From NCBI GenBank assembly GCA_036507955.1, contig DATCIH010000043.1:1-53433 (forward strand): 53,433 nt of DNA, written 5' to 3'. Each line of letters opens with the position of its first letter. Position 1 is the first letter of the stretch. The DNA is from DATCIH01 sp036507955 (GTDB taxonomy: Bacteria > Bacillota > Clostridia > Clostridiales > Clostridiaceae). A model generated the notes under the pieces. It had not been told where the DNA came from and ran no database searches. It saw only the letters and a list, made by a program, of their open reading frames with translations. The position numbers and the translations under genes are program-made. Of the stretch, positions 26,688 through 36,067 are shown in pieces.

Positions 26688-27860
26688 TTGACTTATGAAG
26701 CTACTAAGGAACAGATATGTAGATTCCTAACCTCCTATCATTGCCTAACAGAGGAAACTCAATTAAAAAATGATAATGAAATTGTTGAATATATTAGAAA
26801 AGTCGGCTGTATTCAATATGATCCCTTAGATGTAGTTGGCAAGAATCCAGATTTGGTTTTACAAGCTAGATGCTCCAGCTATAAAAAAGGGGATATTGAA
26901 GCTTTATTATATAGAGACAAAGTATTGTTTGATGTATGGGATAAGAATATGTCTATAGCTTCTATAGAAGATTGGAAATATTTCACGAAATATAGAGCTA
27001 GGTACCTACCATGGTGTGAAGAACACTATGAAGCTATTGGCAAAATAACCCAGTATTTAGAACAACATGAGTTTGTGTGCTCCTCAGATTTTGATATGGA
27101 GGAACGGGTCCCTTGGCATTATGGACCTCAAAGGCTAGCGAAGGCAGCTTTAGAAGGTATGTGTTATGCAGGTCTCGCCATTGTTCACCATAAAAAGGGA
27201 GCTAGAAGATATTATTGCTTAGCTGAAAAATCTATACCTAGTGACATATTTATGGCTGAAGACCCCAATATAGATAAAGCAGATTACTATAAATGGACAG
27301 TCCTTAGGAGGATTAATAGTATCGGTGTACTATGGAATAAAGCCAGCGATGCATGGCTGGGAATTCACGGGCTTAAAAGTGAAGAACGAAACCAAGCTTT
27401 TAAGTCCTTGATCTTAGAAAATAAAATAGTAAGAATAGATGTAAAAGATATGAAATATCCACTCTATATTGATGAAGAAAATTTAGAAAGTCTTATAATG
27501 TCTGTGACCAAAGTTCCTAACTACGAAACTCATATACTGGCACCACTAGATAATTTGTTATGGGACAGAAAGCTAATAAAAGAATTGTTTGGATTTGATT
27601 ATAAGTGGGAGGTATACACCCCTGCTTTACTAAGAAGATTCGGATATTATGTTTTACCTGTTTTATTTGGAGAAAAATTTATTGGAAGAATTGAATTGAT
27701 AACAGATAAAAAGGAGAGCAAACTGATAGTGAAAGCTTATTGGGGTGAAGAAAATTCAAATTTACCCTTTATACTTGAGAAAGATTTAGAGAAATGTCTT
27801 GAAAAATTTACACAGTATAACCTATGTAATAAGCTGGCATTTTTGTGTAATATTGTGTAA
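26688..27860 (+). CDS. YcaQ-family winged-helix protein (DNA crosslink glycosylase-like)
   Basis: About 390 residues of the YcaQ/AlkX family (COG3214-like). Recognisable parts are VEYIRKVGCIQYDPLDVVG with NPDLVLQARCSSYKKGDIEAL (in parts), the IHGL-like loop near residue 230, and YETHILAPLDNLLWDRKL with LFGFDYKWEVYTPALLRRFG (in parts), followed by YYVLPVLFGEKFIGRIEL. Characterised members unhook interstrand DNA crosslinks. The TTG at 26688 is the likely start because GAGGTGAT lies 7-9 bases before it; the GTG at 26676 overlaps that site. It is a single gene after the sugar operon terminator. Confidence 0.82.
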   Translation: MTYEATKEQICRFLTSYHCLTEETQLKNDNEIVEYIRKVGCIQYDPLDVVGKNPDLVLQARCSSYKKGDIEALLYRDKVLFDVWDKNMSIASIEDWKYFTKYRARYLPWCEEHYEAIGKITQYLEQHEFVCSSDFDMEERVPWHYGPQRLAKAALEGMCYAGLAIVHHKKGARRYYCLAEKSIPSDIFMAEDPNIDKADYYKWTVLRRINSIGVLWNKASDAWLGIHGLKSEERNQAFKSLILENKIVRIDVKDMKYPLYIDEENLESLIMSVTKVPNYETHILAPLDNLLWDRKLIKELFGFDYKWEVYTPALLRRFGYYVLPVLFGEKFIGRIELITDKKESKLIVKAYWGEENSNLPFILEKDLEKCLEKFTQYNLCNKLAFLCNIV

Positions 27861-27944
27861 AGAATATTAAAAAAATTCATTGAAATATTTTGTTGAAGTA
27901 TGCATAATTAATTAATAAAAGAAATTAATATGGGGGGATAAATA

Positions 27945-28453
27945 ATGAGAAAACTAGTAAAAAAGGTTTTACACTGATCGAGCTTATGATTGTTTTAGCT
28001 ATAATTGTAATTTTAGCAGTTGTCTTGGTGCCTAAGGCTGGTCAAATGAAGGACAGTGCAGGAAATGCTGGTGTTACTACAAATGTTAATGCAGTTAGGG
28101 GAACCCTTGAAGCAAAGGTTGTAGATATAACTTATTTGGGAAATCGTGCAAGCACTTTAGCTTTATTAACATCCACTTTTAATGGTACTTTAGCGAACCC
28201 TTTTAATGTTAAAAATAATAATGTATATCAACCTAATGCAGCTGTAAATACTAATGGTACTGGATTTTCAATAGTGGTTTGGGATAATGCTAGTATAAGT
28301 GTAGCAAATTTTGATGCAGATTTAGCTACATATGCACCTGTTGGTGGTAGTGTTAACAAGGGTATAGTCTTTGTTTATGTTTATTCAGATGGATATGGAG
28401 TATTCGGAGTTGATAGCACAAACACAGTTGTAGATAAAGCTACAATTAAATAG
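27945..28453 (+). pseudogene. Type IV pilin-like gene with a one-base frameshift in its leader
   Basis: The ATG at 27945 follows GGGGGG by 8 bases and reads MRKLVKK before hitting TGA at 27975-27977. The correct pilin leader KKGFTLIELMIVLAIIVIL continues in the next frame, joined at a run of six A (27959-27964) where seven would restore the frame. The remaining sequence is a full prepilin-like protein: the prepilin peptidase site after the Gly of KKG, a hydrophobic N-terminal helix to VPKAGQ, and a Thr/Asn-rich globular domain (about 155 residues from the internal ATG at 27986). No other pilus genes are nearby. It may be a true loss, a phase-variable switch or a sequencing error. Confidence 0.8.
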
Positions 28454-28484
28454 GATTTTATTTAAATATTCATGATATTTTAAG

Positions 28485-28521
28485 TTCCCTCAGACTAAAG
28501 AGTCCGGGGGAATTTTTTTTT
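28485..28521 (+). terminator. Terminator of the pilin-like gene
   Basis: TTCCCTCAGACT (28485-28496) pairs with 28501-28512 with one wobble and one mismatch, then nine T. Confidence 0.85.
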
Positions 28522-28585
28522 GAATTAAACTATAAGACTAGCTAATCAGTATAAGCAAAAGTATAAGCAAAAGTAGATATATGTG

Positions 28586-28614
28586 TTGAAAAATGTCAGT
28601 ATTTAAGGTAAAAT
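28586..28614 (+). promoter_or_regulatory. Sigma-A promoter of the GGDEF-EAL gene
   Basis: TTGAAA (28586-28591), a 17-base spacer and TAAAAT (28609-28614) lie 55 bases before the ATG. No c-di-GMP riboswitch is present in the short leader. Confidence 0.7.
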
Positions 28615-28669
28615 ATTTACATATGAACAAATTAGGCGAAGCTCAGTATAACCGTATCGGAGTGATAAC

Positions 28670-31093
28670 ATGTTAAAAGCAACAGTTAAAAAAATACACA
28701 ATAAAAATACACAAAAATATGAGCCGCTTAGGATAAGTGGTATATTTTTCATTATAGGTATAAGTGGAGTTCTAATTTCTGAAAAATTGGCAGAGAAGCT
28801 AGTGAGCGATAAGGATATATTGAATAACATAAATACCTATAAAGATGGTATGTATATTTTCATTATCTCAGTTATTTTGTACATATTAATAGCACATCTT
28901 ATGAAAAAAGATAATTTAATCAGTAATAAATTAATTGAAAATGAAAGAAGATGGAAGAAATCTCAAGCCATAGGTAATGTTGGTAATTGGGAAGTAGATT
29001 TATTAACAAATAAAGTGTGGGCATCGGAACACGCTCTTAAATTATATGGATTAACCAGTAAGGACGGGACTTTTCTTCTTGAAGATGTACAAAAACTGGT
29101 TGTAGAGGAAGATAGAGCTAAATTAGACAATGCCATAATGCTTCTACTTACAAAAAAAATGAGATATGATGTTGAGTTTAGAATTCAAAGTACTGATACG
29201 AAGAGCGAAAAATACATGCACTCCGTAGCTGAACTTGAATATGACGCTAAGGGAAAACCTATTAGGGTTTTAGGAGTAATCCAGGAAACTACAGTTAGAA
29301 AGAATTATGAAATAAAACTATTGAGTACGAATGAAGAATTGAGTTCTCTATATGAAGAACTTGCTGCCTCAGAAGAAGAATTAAGGCAACAGATAGATGA
29401 TATTATGTCTAATAAAGAATTGCTTGAATTAAGTGAAGAAAGATACAAAACTCTCGTTAATAATTCACAAGATATTATATATAGTTGTGATAATAATGGA
29501 GTATTTGTAACCGTAAACGATAGATTCTCACAAATTACGAATATCCCTACAAATAAAATAATTGGCAAGAAGATGAGTGATATTGTTTCTAAAAGTGCTT
29601 TCAATGAGTTATGGGAAAGCAATATTTCAAAGATTGTTAATAGTGGGGAGACACTATATTTAGAAAATAGATATAGCGAGGATATAGTTTTTAATGTTAC
29701 CCTTTCCCCTATATTTAACAATAAAAATAAAGTTGTTGGAGTAACAGGTACAAACCATAACATTTCTGAATTCAAGAAAAGTGAAGAAATAATTAAACAT
29801 ATGGCCTTTTATGATGACTTGACAGGTTTACCAAATAGAATATTCTTCTTTAGAGAATTAAAAGATGAAATTGAGATTAGCAAATTAGAAGGAAATAAAA
29901 TGGTTATCTTATTTCTTGATATGGATAACTTTAAAAGGATAAATGATTCTCTTGGACATGCCTTTGGCGATGAACTCTTAAAAGAAGCTTCTAAAAGACT
30001 AAAAGATTGTATGAGAGAATGCGATACTATTGCAAGGATAAGTGGGGATGAGTTTTCAGTACTAATTAAAGATATTGAAAGTACAAATGAAAGCTTACCA
30101 ATAATTAATAAAATATTAAAAGTATTTGGTGACCCTTTTAATATTGGTAATAGCTCTATAAATATGACTTCAAGCATTGGGGCTTCAGTTTTTCCGACTG
30201 ACGGAGAGCAAGCTGAAGATCTTATCAGAAGTTCAGACATTGCTATGTATAAAGCAAAAGAACTCGGGGGAAATTGCTATAAGTTTTTTAATATTAGCAT
30301 GAAAAATGAACTCTTAAAGAAGCTAAATATTGAAGTTATGCTGCGACGGGGAATTATTGAAGAAGAATTCATTTTAAATTATCAACCTCAGTTTGAGGCT
30401 AATACCAAAATTCTTCGTGGGTTTGAAGCTTTAATAAGATGGAATAGTAAGGAACTAGGCTTTTTAAGCCCCTTAGAATTTATACCAATAGCAGAGGAAA
30501 CTGGACTAATTTCAACAATCGGCGAGTGGGTTTTAAATTGCGCCTGTAACTTTGCTTATAAAATTAATAAGGATTATGGCAAAAATGTTATTATAGCTGT
30601 AAATATATCCCCAATTCAATTAAAGCAAATTGACTTTTATGATATTGTCACAAATGCTATTGAAAAATCTGGAATTAATCCAGCTAATTTGGAATTAGAG
30701 GTAACAGAAAATATTTTTATAAATAATTTTGATTTCGCTTTAAAAATTCTAAATGATTTAAAAGCCTATGGAGTGAGGATTGCTTTAGATGATTTTGGTA
30801 CGGGATATTCTTCTTTAAGTTATTTAAAGAAGCTCCCTATCGATATTTTAAAAATAGATAAATCTTTTATAGATGAAATCAATGAATCAAATAGTAAAAA
30901 TGACTTTATTGATGCAATAATTACATTAGTTCATAAATTGAAAATTGAAACTATTGCAGAAGGTGTTGAAAATGAATTTCAATATAATTATCTAGTAAAT
31001 GCTGAGGCTGATCTTGTTCAAGGGTTTTATTTAGGGAGACCCTTGCCAGAAGCGGAAATTGAGAAATTACTTACAAGTCAATATAAAATTTAG
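28670..31093 (+). CDS. Membrane PAS-PAS-GGDEF-EAL cyclic-di-GMP protein
   Basis: 807 residues. Two N-terminal helices (about 24-42 and 62-82) resemble those of the orphan kinase at 4440. Then come PAS 1 (about 98-205), a coiled linker, PAS 2 (about 262-375), GGDEF (about 388-545) and EAL (about 560-805). The GGDEF signature is SGDEF (458-462), a variant seen in both active and inactive cyclases. The EAL domain looks intact: EALIRW (586-591), the TENIF region, LDDFGTGYSSLSYL and KIDKSFI. It is therefore at least a likely c-di-GMP phosphodiesterase and perhaps also a cyclase. GGAGTG precedes the ATG. Confidence 0.93.
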   Translation: MLKATVKKIHNKNTQKYEPLRISGIFFIIGISGVLISEKLAEKLVSDKDILNNINTYKDGMYIFIISVILYILIAHLMKKDNLISNKLIENERRWKKSQAIGNVGNWEVDLLTNKVWASEHALKLYGLTSKDGTFLLEDVQKLVVEEDRAKLDNAIMLLLTKKMRYDVEFRIQSTDTKSEKYMHSVAELEYDAKGKPIRVLGVIQETTVRKNYEIKLLSTNEELSSLYEELAASEEELRQQIDDIMSNKELLELSEERYKTLVNNSQDIIYSCDNNGVFVTVNDRFSQITNIPTNKIIGKKMSDIVSKSAFNELWESNISKIVNSGETLYLENRYSEDIVFNVTLSPIFNNKNKVVGVTGTNHNISEFKKSEEIIKHMAFYDDLTGLPNRIFFFRELKDEIEISKLEGNKMVILFLDMDNFKRINDSLGHAFGDELLKEASKRLKDCMRECDTIARISGDEFSVLIKDIESTNESLPIINKILKVFGDPFNIGNSSINMTSSIGASVFPTDGEQAEDLIRSSDIAMYKAKELGGNCYKFFNISMKNELLKKLNIEVMLRRGIIEEEFILNYQPQFEANTKILRGFEALIRWNSKELGFLSPLEFIPIAEETGLISTIGEWVLNCACNFAYKINKDYGKNVIIAVNISPIQLKQIDFYDIVTNAIEKSGINPANLELEVTENIFINNFDFALKILNDLKAYGVRIALDDFGTGYSSLSYLKKLPIDILKIDKSFIDEINESNSKNDFIDAIITLVHKLKIETIAEGVENEFQYNYLVNAEADLVQGFYLGRPLPEAEIEKLLTSQYKI

Positions 31094-31124
31094 ATATGAA
31101 TATTAAGATAAGAAGATTTATTGA

Positions 31125-31962
31125 GGAGAATGTATAAAGGTATGTGACCATGAGGCTCGTGATTTCAATGATGACACAATAGATTTTTTTAATGATTTGT
31201 CAAAAGGTAAAAAAATATCTGTAATTGCAGTTCCAGCTATCAGAATAAATTTTAATAACTATAAAAACCTATTTGGGTACCTTAAATCCTTAGGAGTAAA
31301 TGTGATTTATGATGTTTCCTTTGGAGCGGATATTACTGTATGGGCTTATTGAAAAACTAGCTCCAGTACAAAGCCCAATGCTATGTACTGCCATATACAT
31401 GAAAAAGTATGTAGGCATAATTGATGATATTGCTTTTTTGTCCCCTTGCATTAGTAAGGCGGATGAAATAAATGATAGCAATACAGGACATTATATAAAA
31501 TATAATGTTACCTTTAAAAAATTACTACAGTACTTGGAAAGTAAAAATATAGATTTATCCGTATATCCAGAGCAAAATTTCAATGATATGGACTGCAGTT
31601 TAGGTTTCTTATTTAGTAGACCTGGCGGACTAAAAGAAAACGTTGAGTTAAAGGTGAAAAATGCTTGGATAAGATAAATTGAAGGACAAGACCATGTTTA
31701 CGAATATCTTAAGGATTACAGCAAGTATCAAACAAAATTAGCAGAGGAATCCAAGTTAGTAGCTTCTTCTACTCAAACTGATCAGGAGGCTATGATATCT
31801 CTAATCAAAGAAATACACAAGGTATCTAATAAAATGGAAATCAAAATAAATGCGGTTAATGGCTCCTTAGCAGATATATCAGCTTTAATTCAGGAGATTA
31901 CTGCCAATAGTGAAGAAATTACTGCATCAGCTACAAGATTAATTGATGAAAATGTTGTATAA
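31125..31962 (+). pseudogene. Relic of an [FeFe]-hydrogenase-domain sensor protein
   Basis: The frame opens without a start, right after a TGA at 31122-31124, with GECIKVCDHEARDF, the end of a ferredoxin-like cysteine motif. It continues into the hydrogenase large-subunit domain (AVPAIRINFNNYKNLFGYLK, NVIYDVSFGADITVWAY) until TGA at 31350. Homology resumes one frame over (APVQSPMLCTAIYMKKYVG, DIAFLSPCISKADEIND, DCSLGFLFSRPGGLKENV) after an apparent loss of about 30 residues that normally carry a cluster-binding Cys. A TAA at 31675 follows, after which the same frame runs on to 31962 with a chemoreceptor-like helix (IQEITANSEEITASATRLI). At least four lesions show a dead gene of the HsfB-like sensor type. 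Confidence 0.8.
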
Positions 31963-31990
31963 TTGATTAATTAGATTGGAGCTATAAAAT

Positions 31991-34195
31991 ATGGAAAAAG
32001 AACAGATATTAAAACAGTATTTTGGATACACCTCTTTTCGTCTGGGACAAGAGGAATTAATAGATAATATATTAAGAGGGAAAAATGTAATAGGTATTAT
32101 GCCAACGGGAGCCGGAAAATCACTATGTTTTCAAGTGCCAGCCCTAATGCTAGAGGGGATAACCTTGGTTGTATCCCCTCTAATTTCACTTATGAAAGAT
32201 CAGGTGCAGGCCCTTATTACAAATGGTGTTGCTGCAGCTTATATTAACTCAGCCCTTACCTATAATCAAACAATAAAAGTATTAGAAAATGCCAAAAACG
32301 GAAAGTATAAAATTATTTATGTAGCACCAGAGCGACTTGATACTTCTGAGTTTTTAGAGTTCTCTCAAAATACCAATATATCCATGGTAACAATTGATGA
32401 GGCCCACTGTGTATCCCAATGGGGCCAAAATTTCAGACCAAGTTATATGAAAATCAACACCTTTATAGAACGGTTACCTAATAAACCAGTAATATCAGCC
32501 TTTACAGCAACAGCCACAAGTGAAGTTAAAGAGGATATTATAAAAATTCTAGAATTAAATGACCCTTTTGTTATGGCAACTGGCTTTAATCGTGAAAATC
32601 TATATTTTGAGGTTCAAAAACCAACGGATAAGTACAAAGCTATATTAAAATACTTTGAAAATAATCCTAATAAAAGTGGCATAATTTACTGCTCCACTAG
32701 GAAAGCAGTGACAGAAGTTTGCGAAAATTTAGTTAAGGATCACTATAATGCAACTCGCTATCACGCAGGACTTTCTGAAAAGGAGAGAACAAAAAATCAA
32801 GAAGATTTTTTGTTTGATAGAAAAACAATAATGGTTGCAACCAACGCCTTTGGAATGGGAATCGACAAAAGTAATGTATCTTTTGTTATCCACTATAATA
32901 TGCCTAAAAATATAGAAAGCTATTATCAAGAGGCAGGAAGAGCGGGGCGAGATGGAACTCCAGCAGACTGTATTTTACTATATGGGGGTCAAGATGTAAT
33001 TACTAACCAGTTTTTAATAAATAGTGGCAATGCGAGTAATGATATTGACCCAGAAATTCTGGAGTTAGTTAAAGAAAAAGATAGGCAACGTCTTAAACAA
33101 ATGACCTATTATTGTCATAGTTTTGATTGCTTAAGAGAATATATATTAAAATATTTTGGAGATAAAACAGAGAACTTTTGTGGTAATTGTAGCAGTTGCA
33201 ATACAAATTTTGAGGAGATGGATATTACCGTAGCATCACAAAAAATACTATCATGTGTTTTTAGAATGGATCAGCGATATGGCATTAAAATGATAGTAGA
33301 TACTTTACGTGGCAGTAAGGCAGAAAAAATATTAAGATTTGAGTTGGACAAGATAAAAACCTATGGCATAATGGCAGAGGTTAAAGAAAAGAGAATTCGA
33401 GAGATAATCAATTATCTGGTGTTGAATGATTATTTAATGCTGACAAATTCAGAATTCCCAGTAGCTAAATTAACCTCAAAATCAAGAGATGTGTTGATGA
33501 ATGGGGAAAAACTTAAAATGAAATTATCAAAGGATGAAGAAAGAGAAACCAAACCTGGAAAACAAAGAGTTGGAGTAAGCAATGACTTATTTTCCAAGCT
33601 AAAAGAGTTAAGATTTAAGCTAGCCCAGGAGCAAAAGGTCCCTGCCTTCATTATTTTTTCAGATGCGTCCTTAATTGATATGTGTAGCAAAATGCCTATA
33701 AATGATGAGGAGTTTCTAGAAGTATCTGGTGTGGGTAAAAAGAAATTAGAAGTATACGGGGGAAAATTTCTAGAGGCAATAAACTCCTATGAAAGCATTG
33801 AGATTCCACAAACAATAGTCTTATCTGATAGCTTAATTGAAAACTGTAATTTTATAAAGGAAACAATCGAATTACCAAAGGAACCTATATCTATAAATAT
33901 GTTTGCTGATAGAATAAATGCTTTACTACTCCAAAGAGGGGATAAGAAAATATCCGGTCAAAAGGTAGCGGATTATTTGGTTCTTGAGGGTTATTTAAAA
34001 GTAGAAACATTTGACGGGAAAAATGCAAAAATTACAACATCAAAAGGGGAAACAATTGGGATAACCACTATACTAAAAGAAAGACTAAAGGGCGAAAGCT
34101 ACAAACAAAATTTCTATGATTCAACAGCACAAGAATTTTTAATGAGCAATATTGAAACTATAATTGAGTATGTTTTCAATGCTTCAAAAAGATGA
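31991..34195 (+). CDS. recQ: ATP-dependent DNA helicase RecQ
   Basis: 734 residues. The N-terminal Q motif region is FGYTSFRLGQEELID; Walker A has K43 (MPTGAGKSLCFQVPAL), motif II is D136-E-A-H (TIDEAHCVSQWG), motif III is FTATAT and motif VI is YYQEAGRAGRDG. A zinc-binding Cys set (DCLREYILKYFG then CGNCSSC) and RQC winged helix follow, then an HRDC domain (about 530-600, LRFKLAQEQKVPAFIIFSD). A further C-terminal helix-turn-helix extension (about 610-734) is common in Firmicute RecQ proteins. RecQ unwinds DNA 3' to 5' in recombination repair. TTGGAGC precedes the ATG. Confidence 0.95.
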   Translation: MEKEQILKQYFGYTSFRLGQEELIDNILRGKNVIGIMPTGAGKSLCFQVPALMLEGITLVVSPLISLMKDQVQALITNGVAAAYINSALTYNQTIKVLENAKNGKYKIIYVAPERLDTSEFLEFSQNTNISMVTIDEAHCVSQWGQNFRPSYMKINTFIERLPNKPVISAFTATATSEVKEDIIKILELNDPFVMATGFNRENLYFEVQKPTDKYKAILKYFENNPNKSGIIYCSTRKAVTEVCENLVKDHYNATRYHAGLSEKERTKNQEDFLFDRKTIMVATNAFGMGIDKSNVSFVIHYNMPKNIESYYQEAGRAGRDGTPADCILLYGGQDVITNQFLINSGNASNDIDPEILELVKEKDRQRLKQMTYYCHSFDCLREYILKYFGDKTENFCGNCSSCNTNFEEMDITVASQKILSCVFRMDQRYGIKMIVDTLRGSKAEKILRFELDKIKTYGIMAEVKEKRIREIINYLVLNDYLMLTNSEFPVAKLTSKSRDVLMNGEKLKMKLSKDEERETKPGKQRVGVSNDLFSKLKELRFKLAQEQKVPAFIIFSDASLIDMCSKMPINDEEFLEVSGVGKKKLEVYGGKFLEAINSYESIEIPQTIVLSDSLIENCNFIKETIELPKEPISINMFADRINALLLQRGDKKISGQKVADYLVLEGYLKVETFDGKNAKITTSKGETIGITTILKERLKGESYKQNFYDSTAQEFLMSNIETIIEYVFNASKR

Positions 34196-34211
34196 AGGAT
34201 AAGGAGTTATT

Positions 34212-35063
34212 TTAAAATTCATTTATATATCTTCTAAGATTAGCTAGACCAATGGTTATTGCCATTAAGGTATCTTCAATACCTTCAAATTCAATAGCTA
34301 TATAACCATTATAAGCAACATTTTTTAAAGCTTTTAAACATGGGATTACGGGAACATCTCCATGACCGATTATTGCCCCTCTAAGATAATTTCCACCTCG
34401 CGTTGAGAAAAATCCTTCTCCAGGGTTTGGAAGCATAGCGGATTTAACATGAAAGTCCTTTGCATGAGCGTAAAAAGCATATGACGCAAGTCTGCTAAAG
34501 GCTTTATCCGGAGCCTCATCAGCACACAAAAAGTTACCCATGTCTATTAGTAGCCCAAAGTTCTCATTATCCACTTTATTATATAGTTTTTCTACTCTGT
34601 CACTATCTTGGCAGAAGAATCCGTGATTTTCAACTGTAGTCCTAATACCCTTTGTAGCTGCATATTCCGTAACTTCTCTACAGGCGTCAGCAATAATTGG
34701 TAGAATCTTGTCAAAGGATCTTCCATCACCGGTGGTAGCATCATGCCTTATTAAATTTGCACCTAAGATTTCAGCAATATCCACCATATGTTTAACTTTC
34801 TCAATCTCTGCCTCTACATTAGCACTACCAGTTAAAAAGTCTGCACTGAAGGTAAAACTTGAGATAGGTAAGCCAACCCGTATACATTCTGCTCCTAAAA
34901 CTTTAGCATAAGCTTCCTTTGATACACCTTCAGGAGCAATAATATCTACAAACTCAATGGCATCAAAGCCCATTTCCTTTGCTTTTGTAATACAGTCTAG
35001 CTGTGCCATAGATCCTTCTGATAATAGTTTGTTAAAGCTATAGGAACTAACTGATATTTTCAT
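34212..35063 (-). CDS. Sugar phosphate isomerase/epimerase (xylose isomerase-like TIM barrel)
   Basis: 283 residues of the AP-endonuclease-2/xylose-isomerase-like TIM barrel family. The likely metal-binding residues lie in TTVENHGFF (Glu), GLLIDMGNF (Asp), FYAHAKDFH (His) and GYIAIEFEG (Glu). Members epimerise or isomerise keto-sugars or inositol derivatives. It is second in a two-gene minus-strand unit, 29 bases after its paralogue, next to a divergent AraC regulator. The substrate is not determined. Confidence 0.88.
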   Translation of the reverse strand: MKISVSSYSFNKLLSEGSMAQLDCITKAKEMGFDAIEFVDIIAPEGVSKEAYAKVLGAECIRVGLPISSFTFSADFLTGSANVEAEIEKVKHMVDIAEILGANLIRHDATTGDGRSFDKILPIIADACREVTEYAATKGIRTTVENHGFFCQDSDRVEKLYNKVDNENFGLLIDMGNFLCADEAPDKAFSRLASYAFYAHAKDFHVKSAMLPNPGEGFFSTRGGNYLRGAIIGHGDVPVIPCLKALKNVAYNGYIAIEFEGIEDTLMAITIGLANLRRYINEF

Positions 35064-35092
35064 TTTTATACCTCACTTTAGGATTATTATGT

Positions 35093-35941
35093 TTAAAGCC
35101 TCACAATTTTATTTTGAAGAAAAGTAATTGCATTTTTTATATCTTCTTCAGGATTATCTCCCACTTCTCGCTCGATAGTTAAGAAGCCCTTGTAACCCAC
35201 GTCATCAAGTGCCTTAAGGTATTCATCAAAATTCACATCACCCTTACCTAATGGAAGCTCGATGAAAGCTTCACTTGTTTGGATTTCTTCCTCAATAATA
35301 CCATAAATAATTTCAGGGTCCTTAATTAAGAGCCTCCTGCCATCTTTGGCATGTGTATGTACTATATAATCCTTAAGGGTGTAAACTGCAAGAGCTGGGT
35401 CATCTCCCGTTACCATTACGAAATTAGCAGGGTCAAGGTTCACCGCAACGCCTTTAGAATTCAAACTATCTAGAAATTCTTTTAATCTTACCGCAATTTC
35501 AGGACCAGTTTCAATTGCAAAATGAGCATCTAATTCATCTGCATAACGACTTAAAGTATAGCAGGCTTCTTGCATGATTTTATATCTTTCATGGGTTTTA
35601 TCCTCTGGAATAACACCTATATGAGTTGTAACTACATTTGTTTCTAGGTCCTTTGCAAGCTCTAATATACGCTTTGATTTTTCAATTAGCTTAGGATTTT
35701 TCTCCTTGTTCCCAAAGCCTTGACCTAGATCCCCACATAAAGCAGAAAATTCTAGACCGCTTACTTTAACCATATTAAGTAGTTCAAATCTTTTAGCTCT
35801 TGTTAAATTTTCTGGAGCATACTCGCCTGAGGTTGCATACATTTGCAATCCTTTTGCCCCAAGTTTAGCTGCCTTTTCAATAGCTGTTTTTGTGTCCACT
35901 TTGAAGGAATCAAGCATTACACCTATAGGAAAATTATACAT
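35093..35941 (-). CDS. Sugar phosphate isomerase/epimerase (TIM barrel)
   Basis: 282 residues, same superfamily as the genes at 34212 and 36946 but clearly diverged. Metal-site segments are AHFAIETGPE (Glu), AVNLDPANF (Asp), YIVHTHAKDGR (His) and GFLTIEREVG (Glu). KAAKLGAKGLQMYATSGEYA near the N-terminus is typical of the family. It leads the minus-strand pair and starts 126 bases from the divergent AraC gene, with a palindrome between them that could control both. Confidence 0.88.
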   Translation of the reverse strand: MYNFPIGVMLDSFKVDTKTAIEKAAKLGAKGLQMYATSGEYAPENLTRAKRFELLNMVKVSGLEFSALCGDLGQGFGNKEKNPKLIEKSKRILELAKDLETNVVTTHIGVIPEDKTHERYKIMQEACYTLSRYADELDAHFAIETGPEIAVRLKEFLDSLNSKGVAVNLDPANFVMVTGDDPALAVYTLKDYIVHTHAKDGRRLLIKDPEIIYGIIEEEIQTSEAFIELPLGKGDVNFDEYLKALDDVGYKGFLTIEREVGDNPEEDIKNAITFLQNKIVRL

Positions 35942-35982
35942 AAAATCATTCCTCTCAAATAAAAAAATGTTTGTTTAATTAT

Positions 35983-36007
35983 TAGTTTTATTCTATAATT
36001 AAAACTA
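35983..36007. promoter_or_regulatory. Palindrome in the divergent epimerase/AraC intergenic region
   Basis: TAGTTTTA (35983-35990) and TAAAACTA (36000-36007) form an inverted repeat with a 9-base spacer, between the two divergent starts. It is a candidate operator for the AraC regulator, though it is A/T-rich and could be chance. Confidence 0.4.
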
Positions 36008-36067
36008 TACTAAGTAAAGGAAGGATATTGTCCTAAATTAACACAATCTTGCTCTGAGGGTGACAAA

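Noticed and set aside
28615..28669. c-di-GMP riboswitch before the GGDEF-EAL gene
   Set aside because: The leader is only about 50 bases and lacks the conserved riboswitch core.
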